From Sambucus nigra (lineage: Eukaryota > Streptophyta > Magnoliopsida > Dipsacales > Adoxaceae): 64,000 bases of DNA. Positions 56,977 to 64,000 of the stretch are shown piece after piece. The notes beneath the pieces are model-generated. The model made no database searches and was not told the DNA's origin. It saw only the letters and a list, made by a program, of their open reading frames with translations. Made by a program: the position numbers and the translations under genes. The stretch spans positions 396,797,049 to 396,861,048 of the forward strand of contig OX422211.1 in assembly GCA_949130495.1 (NCBI GenBank). Reading direction: 5' to 3'. How positions within the stretch are numbered: position 1 is the stretch's first letter; every line of letters begins with the position of its first letter.

Positions 56977-59463
56977 TGTAAGGCCCTAAAACATGATTAG
57001 GAAGGTTAATTACATGATTAATTATAACTTAGGAGTTATAAGTTATAGATTGGTTATGTGTGTTAAACATGTTAATTATCATGTTTAGGGGATGCACGCT
57101 CATGTGATATATGTGTTGTTTACATTAGGTGTTAATTGAGCTTATGATCGGGAATACCATGTTTAGAACATATGATTAGTTATGTGATTAATGCATCATA
57201 AATTATGTTTTTAATGCATTATTATGTTTATAAAAGTAAATAAGGTTGTTGATACGAAGTTGGCAATGTTTGGTTGCCAAATGTGAAAGTTTTGAGATTT
57301 TCGGTAAATTGCTACTTTCCTGTTCGATGCCCAAATTAGGCGTATTAGTTTATGATTTTGGGAAAACATAAATTATGAAAGTTGTATATATATGAATTAA
57401 TATTATAACACAACAAACGGTGGGTTAAACGGAGACTCGTACAAAAAGTTATACCGAAAGTACGAAACAAGGGCAAATATGTCCATCCCTTAAGTGACAA
57501 TTGTCTTATTAGCACACCATGTGCTATTTTTTGATTGGTTAAAGGGTGGGTGATGGTTTGGCCGACTTAAGCTGTATAAAACAACTCCTTTGTTCAGCAA
57601 ATGCAGCCATGAACAAGAGTTTTGCCTAAAGAGAGAGAAAGAGAAGAAAGTTAAGGAATAAATCTTTGGAAATTTTCCATAAATCAAGGAATCCTCGTAA
57701 GGTAATTACATCTTAATTAAAGTTGGTCACATGGATGAGTTCTATACTTATCATGTTTTTATTTTTGATTTGGATATATATTTTAATGATACCCATATTG
57801 CTGAATTGTGTTGGAACAAGGATGGTTTAAGAACATAAGTTAGAACTGGAGCTAGGATCGTAAATGCATACTTTAAAGTCCTAAATTTATATCATCCTTT
57901 TGTAAAGCATTTTGATTTAGAAAATTCATGATTATGATGTATATTTCTGCTAAAACATGTTTATTATATGTTTCCATGAATTATACTCAAGGTCTAGGTT
58001 ATATATGCTTAAAAATGTTAAGTTATGCCTTAATGTTGTATTTTGACCTAGTTATGCTAAAAATGGTATAAATCATGGAATACTTATTGGAATTGAGTGA
58101 TTCAAGTTGGAGAGTAAAATAAACTCATACATGTATAACATATCCGAAAATTGTGTAAAAATACCAAGGAATGAACCCTTGGTGATAGTTTGAAATCTTG
58201 GTTTAAAATCTGCCCTAAAGGAGCAAAAACGCATACCAGGTGTTTGACGTTTTGCTCGACATAGAAAAGGGGCCCTAAAAATTATGAAACATTAAATTTG
58301 TATTATTAAATGTGTTTAATGATATTGTTTGGAATATCATGGAAAGTTATGTTGTACAAAAATTATGAGAATTCCATGAAGTTGAAGTTGTGTTGTTGTT
58401 TTTCTTGAGAAATGATTTGGAAAAGGCTGTAATAAAATGGGCATAACTTTGTCTAGCAAATTCGTAATTAAATTCTGTAAATTGTGTTAGAACCCTAATT
58501 AATTGGGTGTTATATAAATGTGAAGTGTCATATTTAATTCCTCCTTAGTTATTTCCGATTGACCAAATGATGGGATGTATTACTGGGTTTGATGTTAATC
58601 GGTGTATTCAAATACTAACAACATTGACTTGTTAGGTGGGGAAGCAGCTAATACTACCATACAAAGGAAGTAGTTGGTTTTAATCTTAGCAATAAATCCA
58701 AGGTGAGTGACCTTCCTTATGAAATATAAATGCTTATAATTTCATATGGAAATGTGTAGTTAAACACATGTGTGAAAATGTTTATGGGAGTAATGTTGTA
58801 TTTATGAAACATATGCATATGATTAAAAATGTTAAGCGATGTTATATGATGATATGGATTAGTGAGTCCTTTATCTAATGTTAAGGACTGTGGTGGGTCC
58901 TACGGGATGTGGTGGTCCTATTAATCCAACTTAAAGGTTTGTGTACTCGGGCCTAATAAAGGGATGTGGTGGTCCCTAATTACTGTGGTGGGTTAATTGG
59001 ACTGTGGCGGGTCCAGGCTTGCGAGAGTTTCACAATTCCTGTTGGGTTATAGCATTAGAACAAAATAAAAATGGTTATTCAAATTGGTTATATGTGTGTT
59101 ATGTGGTCATTCACTAAGCCTTTATAGCTTACACTCCTGTAATGTTTTGTTTCAGGTATGCTTATAAACTAGAGTTCACTGCCAAGTTAGGACCTTAAAA
59201 CGGGGGAGTGACGGATATTTAGTATGGTTTAAATATCAAGATTCCTTTTGTGTAATTATTAAACTAAGGATCTTGGTTATGTAAAGTTATGTAGTACTTA
59301 TAAGTTATAAGTAAAGGCAGTTATGTTTTCATCTACACATACTTTTGGAAAAAAAAAAAAATCTTATGCTATTTTCCTCAGAGATTCAAATTAAAGCATT
59401 GTTTAAGACAATCTATCTCTAAATTAAAGGATGAGTTGAACAAAATTAATTCGGGGCGCGACA
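56977..59463 (+). repeat. LTR 2 (shared middle LTR, 2487 bp)
   Basis: Offset 7315 bp from LTR 1 and nearly identical to it. Preceded by a polypurine tract and followed by a primer-binding site (59467-59478), so it serves as 3' LTR of unit 1 and 5' LTR of unit 2. No target duplication lies on either side. Confidence 0.95.
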
Positions 59464-59466
59464 ACT

Positions 59467-59478
59467 TGGTATCAGAGC
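59467..59478 (+). promoter_or_regulatory. Primer-binding site, unit 2
   Basis: TGGTATCAGAGC three bases after LTR 2, identical to that of unit 1. Confidence 0.9.
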
Positions 59479-59626
59479 ATGGTCATTAGGTTCTGGATAG
59501 GGTGTGGGGTCTAGATTGGCAGTGGACACTAGAAAGTGAGTTTGTTATGCACCTGGATTTTGACTAACAATGTTAATGTTAAATTGCTGCTATTGTATTT
59601 TGTTTAAATGAATTATATCGCAGTAT

Positions 59627-60364
59627 ATGATGGATCCACACGAGCCGCATGATAGAGCAGAGGGTGAGGCATCCTATGTACCTAATAGTCGGCAGGGACA
59701 TAGACCTATTGAAGTGGATGAACCAGAGGTGCTACAACAACCTATTGATGATGTGGGAAGAATATTACGTGCTGTGGCACAACTTATGGAACAAGCAAGA
59801 GGTGGAGAATATGTTGGGGATAGGGACAAATTGCATGAGAGGTTCATGAAGTTAAATCCGCCAGCATTTACTGGGACTACTGATCCGTTAGTGGCAGAGG
59901 GGTGGATTAGAAAGATGGAAACAATATTCAAGGTGATGGAAGTACGAGATGAACAAAAGGTTTTGTTAGCAACCTTTAGATTGGAGAATGATGCAAAGTT
60001 ATGGTGGGATGCTACAGAGAGGTTACTTACTATGATTGGGGTAGTAGTGCCAGCAAATCCTCCACCAATTACATGGGAAAGGTTTGTGAAAGTGTTCTTT
60101 GAAAAATATTTCCCAAGGCTTTATAGGAAGGAGAAAGAGGAAGAATTTATCACGTTGAAACAGGGTAATCGAACAGTGGCAGAGTATGAAGCTTTATTTA
60201 TATCCTTATCTATATTTGCACCTGACTTGGTGAGGACGGAAGAAAGTAAATGTGATCGGTTTCAAACCGGGCTGAGTGTAGAGATAAAAAGTATGGTTGC
60301 TAATATGCAGATCGTAGATTATGTGACTTGGTTGATAGGGCCATGGTGTCAGAAAAGTCAATGA
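59627..60364 (+). pseudogene. gag: gag, unit 2 (245 aa before the shared frame break)
   Basis: Same length and frame break as unit 1. It differs at a handful of residues, for example Leu to Arg (ILRAVAQL), His to Tyr, Met to Val in DPLVAEG, Arg to Ile in LSIFAPD and Lys to Gln near the end. The gag domain is otherwise intact. The frame continues in -1 from 60328. Confidence 0.85.
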
Positions 60365-63300
60365 AAGAAATGCAAGCTGAACACTCGAAGAAAGCTAGAC
60401 ATGATGTTATAAGATCATATGGATGGGAGACGGGAACCTCAACTCAGAGTGTAGCACGAGGAGTACCTAAGGGACAAGAATTTAAAAATAATAGAAGTGC
60501 ACGTGGAAGATTTCAAGCTCGAGGTGGAAGGACTGGGATGAATCGGTCAGAAAATGCATCTGTGTTGGTGCCGAGGGCTATATTTTGTTATAGATGTGGT
60601 GGTCAAGGGCACATGTCTCGAGAGTGTACAATAGCTGAGACGACACCTTTGTGTTTCCATTGTCATCAACCGGGGCACTTACGAAAGAATTGTCCAGCGA
60701 TGGGAGCTACAACATCAGTTGGGAGTGTGGAAGTAGGAGGTAGGAGTTCTACACAGAATGTACACAGGGGAGGTAGAGGAGGCGTGTCTCAAAACCAAGG
60801 CCAAGGCAGAGTGTTTGCACTAACGCAACAAGATGCACAAGCTATGCCTAACGTAGTGACAGGTACACTTCCTATTGGTGATAAAGATGCTTATGTTTTG
60901 ATAGATCCTGGTTCTACACATTCTTTTGTGTCTTTGCTTTATCTGTTGCATCTTAATAAACCATTATCATCATTAGATTCTGGTTTATCTATTGTTACTC
61001 CAGTGGGGGGGAGGGGTTGGTTTTTATTGAGAGGGTATATAGGGAGTGTGTGGTACGAGTGGGTGAAAAAGAATTACTAGTTGACTTATTACCTCTCGAT
61101 ATGCGTGACTTTGATGTGATACTGGGTATGGATTGGTTAGCCTCATATCATGTATGTTTGGATTGCTTTAAAAAGGAGGTAGTGTTTCAGTTACCGGGTG
61201 AACCTGAATTTAAATTTATTGGGGAACGAAATGTCACTCCAACTTGTTTGATTTCTGCTACAAAATGTTATGAACTGCTAAGGAAAGGATGTGAGGGTTA
61301 TCTTGCCCATGTGGTGGACATACGACAAGAGGCTGGAAAATTATCAGATTTACCAGTAGTTAATGAGTTTGCAGATGTCTTCCCAGAAGAACTCCCAGGG
61401 TTAGCACCAGACCGTGAGGTGGAATTTTCGATTGAGTTGGTACCAGGAACTGCACCAATATCTATTGCACCATATCGTATGGCCCCTGCAGAATTAAAAG
61501 AGCTAAAGATACAGTTGCAAGATTTGTTAGATCGTGGTTTTATAAGGCCTAGTGTATCACTGTGGGGAGCCCCAGTATTGTTTGTGAAGAAGAAAGATGG
61601 AACCATGAGGCCGTGCATCGATTATCGTCAATTGAATAAGGTGACTATCCGTAACAGATACCCACTACCCCGCATTGATGACTTGTTCGATCAGTTGCAA
61701 GGAGCCAAAGTGTTTTCTAAGATTGATCTCAGATCCGGATATCATCAATTGAAAGTAAGAGCTTGTGACATTTCTAAAACTGCTTTTCGTTCCAGGTATG
61801 GACATTATGAATTTCTTGTCATGCCATTTGGGTTAACAAATGCACCGGCCGTATTCATGGATTTGATGAACCGTATATTTCACCCATATGTGGATTCTTT
61901 TGTTATTGTCTTCATCGATGATATTTTGATATATTCTCGTGGTAGGGATGAGCATGAATGCACCTGCGTATTATTTTACAGACCTTGCGAGAGAAGCAGT
62001 TGTATGCTAAATTTTCTAAATGTGAATTTTGGCTAGACAAGGTAGTATTTTTGGGGCATGTTATTTCTGCTGATGGTATTTGTGTAGATCCCAAAAAGGT
62101 TGAAGCAATAATGAATTGGGAAAGACCAACTAGTGTGACAGAGGTGCGTAGCTTTTTGGGATTGGCGGGCTATTACAGGAGGTTTATACCGGGGTTTTCT
62201 TCTATTGCATTGCCATTAACTAAGCTTACCAGAAAGGAGAACAAGTTTGTGTGGAGTGGCGATTGTGATAAAAGCTTTGAAAGTTTAAAGGGTAAGTTGA
62301 CATCAGCTCCAGTATTGACTATCCCAACGGGTACAGAAGGTTTAGTTATTTATAGTGATGCCTCGTATCAAAGACTCGGTTGTGTGTTAATGCAGCATGG
62401 AAAGGTAATTGCTTTTGCTTCTCGACAGTTAAAGATACATGAACGCAACTACCCTACACACGATCTTGAGTTGGCTTCAGTAGTTTTTGCATTAAAAATC
62501 TGGAGACACTACTTATATGGTGTTAGTTGTGAAATTTTTACTGACCATCAAAGCTTAAAATACTTGTTTACACAAAAAGACTTGAACTTGAGGCAAAGAA
62601 GGTGGATGGAACTTATAAAAGATTATGATTGCACGATACATCACCATCCGGGTAAAGCTAATGTTGTTGCTGATGCTTTGAGTAGAAAATCTCTAGGCAT
62701 AGTATCTTGTATTTATTATATTCGAGTTGACCTGCTGAGAGAGTTAGCTTTAATAGGGGTGGAATTAACTTTGAATGAGTCTTATGGAATAGTGGCACAT
62801 TTAAATGTTAGACCCACGTTGATAGACTGGATAAAACAAGCACAGGCAGGAGATGCAGAATTGGAGAAAGTTAGATATAATATCAAAAAGGGTAAAGCAA
62901 ATGAATTTTCTATTCGGGATGATGACATTGTTATGTACGGAGACCGTTTGTGTGTACCTAATGTGCCTGATTTAAGAAGAACAATTTTAGAGGAAGCGCA
63001 TTGTTCTTTATATGCTATGCATCCAGGGAGCACGAAACTGTATAGAGATTTGAAACAATGTTATTGGTGGCCGGGGATGAAACACGACATTGCAGAATTT
63101 GTTGCTAGATGTCTAGTTTGCCAACAGGTGAAGGTGGAGCATCAGAAGCCAAGCGATTTACTACAGCCCTTACCTATTCCTGAGTGGAAATGGGAGCATG
63201 TTACTACAGATTTTGTTATAGGTTTACCAAAATCATCATGGGGGTTTGATTCTATTTGGGTTGTCGTTGATAGGTTGACTAAGTCTGCACATTTTCTTCC

Positions 63301-64000
63301 TGTTAAAACTACTTACTCCATGGATAGATATGCCAAATTATATGGGGATGAGATTATCAGATTGCATGGTGCACCTGTTTCTAATATTTCTGATCGAGAT
63401 CCTAAGTTTACTTCCCACTTTTGGCCTAGTTTACAAGAAGCTTTGGGGACTAAATTGAAATTTAGTACAGCTTTTCATCCTCAAACTGATGGGCAGTCAG
63501 AAAGAACGATCCAAACACTTGAAGACATGTTACGAATCTGTGTGTTGGAGTTCAAGGGGAGTTGGGATGAACACTTGCCACTAATAGAGTTTGCTTATAA
63601 TAATAGCTATCATTCGAGTATTGAGATGGCTCCTTATGAAGATTTGTATGGGAGAAAATGCAGAACTCCAGTGTGTTGGACTGAAGTAGGAGAACGAAAA
63701 CTACTTGGGCCAGAAATCGTACAGCAGACTACTGAAAAGATAAATCTTATCCATAATCACTTGAAGGTGGCACAAAGCAGACAGAAAAGTTATGCAGACA
63801 ACCGAAGGAAAGAATTGAAATTTGAGGAAGGTGATCGAGTATTCCTACGTGTTTCTCCTTGGAGAGGGGTTATGAGATTCGGGAAGAAGGGAAAGTTAAG
63901 TCCCAGGTACATTGGCCCTTATGAGATAGTGAAACGGGTTGGAGCTGTAGCTTATAAATTGGCATTACCACCAGAATTGTCCCGGATACACGATGTTTTT
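60328..64000 (+). pseudogene. pol: gag C-terminus and pol, unit 2 (two frameshifts, runs off window)
   Basis: Contains the same zinc knuckles and [10 protein letters not shown] protease as unit 1. A 5-base insertion of G-rich sequence at about 61008-61016 shifts the frame inside protease, so the first frame ends at 61078-61080. The correct frame resumes near 61017 and runs through RT until a one-base deletion at about 61961 (GCC to GC after [16 protein letters not shown]). From there the RNase H, integrase and chromodomain-side frame is open to the window end, including sense codons where unit 1 has stops. RT also has a Leu to Pro change ([11 protein letters not shown]). Confidence 0.9.

Larger units (their letters stand above)
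49662..64000 (+). mobile_element. Tandem chromovirus (Tekay/Del-like): LTR-internal-LTR-internal, right end outside
   Basis: Two complete LTRs (49662-52146 and 56977-59463) alternate with two internal regions (52147-56976 and 59464 to the window end). Each LTR is followed by the same primer-binding site, and the first internal region ends in a polypurine tract. The two units differ by roughly 1 percent by eye. Long LTRs, an initiator-Met type primer-binding site, domain order gag-PR-RT-RNase H-integrase and a chromodomain-like C-terminus fit the Tekay/Del chromovirus group. A third LTR is expected to the right. Confidence 0.9.

Overview
This window looks like a repeat-dense, gene-poor stretch of a flowering-plant nuclear genome, most likely a eudicot. 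I see no host protein-coding gene, tRNA or rRNA that I can support. Almost everything recognisable is a transposable element or its debris. Plant origin is indicated by an L1-type LINE with plant-like EN and RT signatures, Ty3/gypsy elements of the Tat, Athila-like and chromovirus (Tekay/Del-like) types with their usual primer-binding sites, and a Stowaway-type MITE. The species cannot be told from the sequence.

Layout. 1-7544 (perhaps to about 9300): a decayed LINE on the minus strand, cut by three later insertions. These are a hAT-like element (882-1774, 8-bp target duplication), a gag-only LTR element (2719-6486, 5-bp duplication CGAAC) and a Mutator-like element (7545-8913, imperfect 9-bp duplication). 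For the first two, removing the insert and one target copy rejoins the LINE reading frame. 8914-12541: mostly unrecognised AT-rich DNA with a Stowaway MITE (10418-10574), a G-rich tract and a fold-back element (12144-12496). 12542-19783: Tat element 1 on the plus strand with both LTRs, a ruined gag, a large pol deletion and a four-exon antisense gene. 19784-27974: TG/TA-rich sequence, a long block with two diverged direct repeats (21110-21975 and 24262-25332), and unassigned DNA.

About 27975-36539: Tat element 2 on the minus strand, of the same family. It keeps a 1852-codon gag-pol frame with six in-frame stops and no frameshift, and has two RNase H domains. The same antisense gene is present, truncated at its 5' end. 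36540-43514: an Athila-like non-autonomous element on the minus strand with a 2.4-kb LTR and a 562-codon frame containing one zinc knuckle. 43515-44865: a truncated Tat-like gag-PR-RT fragment. 44866-49661: nested LTR-like blocks and short repeats. 49662-64000: a young chromovirus arranged LTR - internal - LTR - internal, running off the window edge.

How the parts relate. The Tat elements carry two convergent transcription units: the sense gag-pol and an antisense, apparently spliced gene with a gypsy-type transposon (PF04195-like) N-terminus and coiled-coil C-terminal exons. Comparing the two elements shows intron positions 2 and 3 are conserved although the sequences have diverged. This is the most interesting biology in the window. 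The second is the tandem chromovirus, whose two units share one gag frameshift but carry different lesions in pol.
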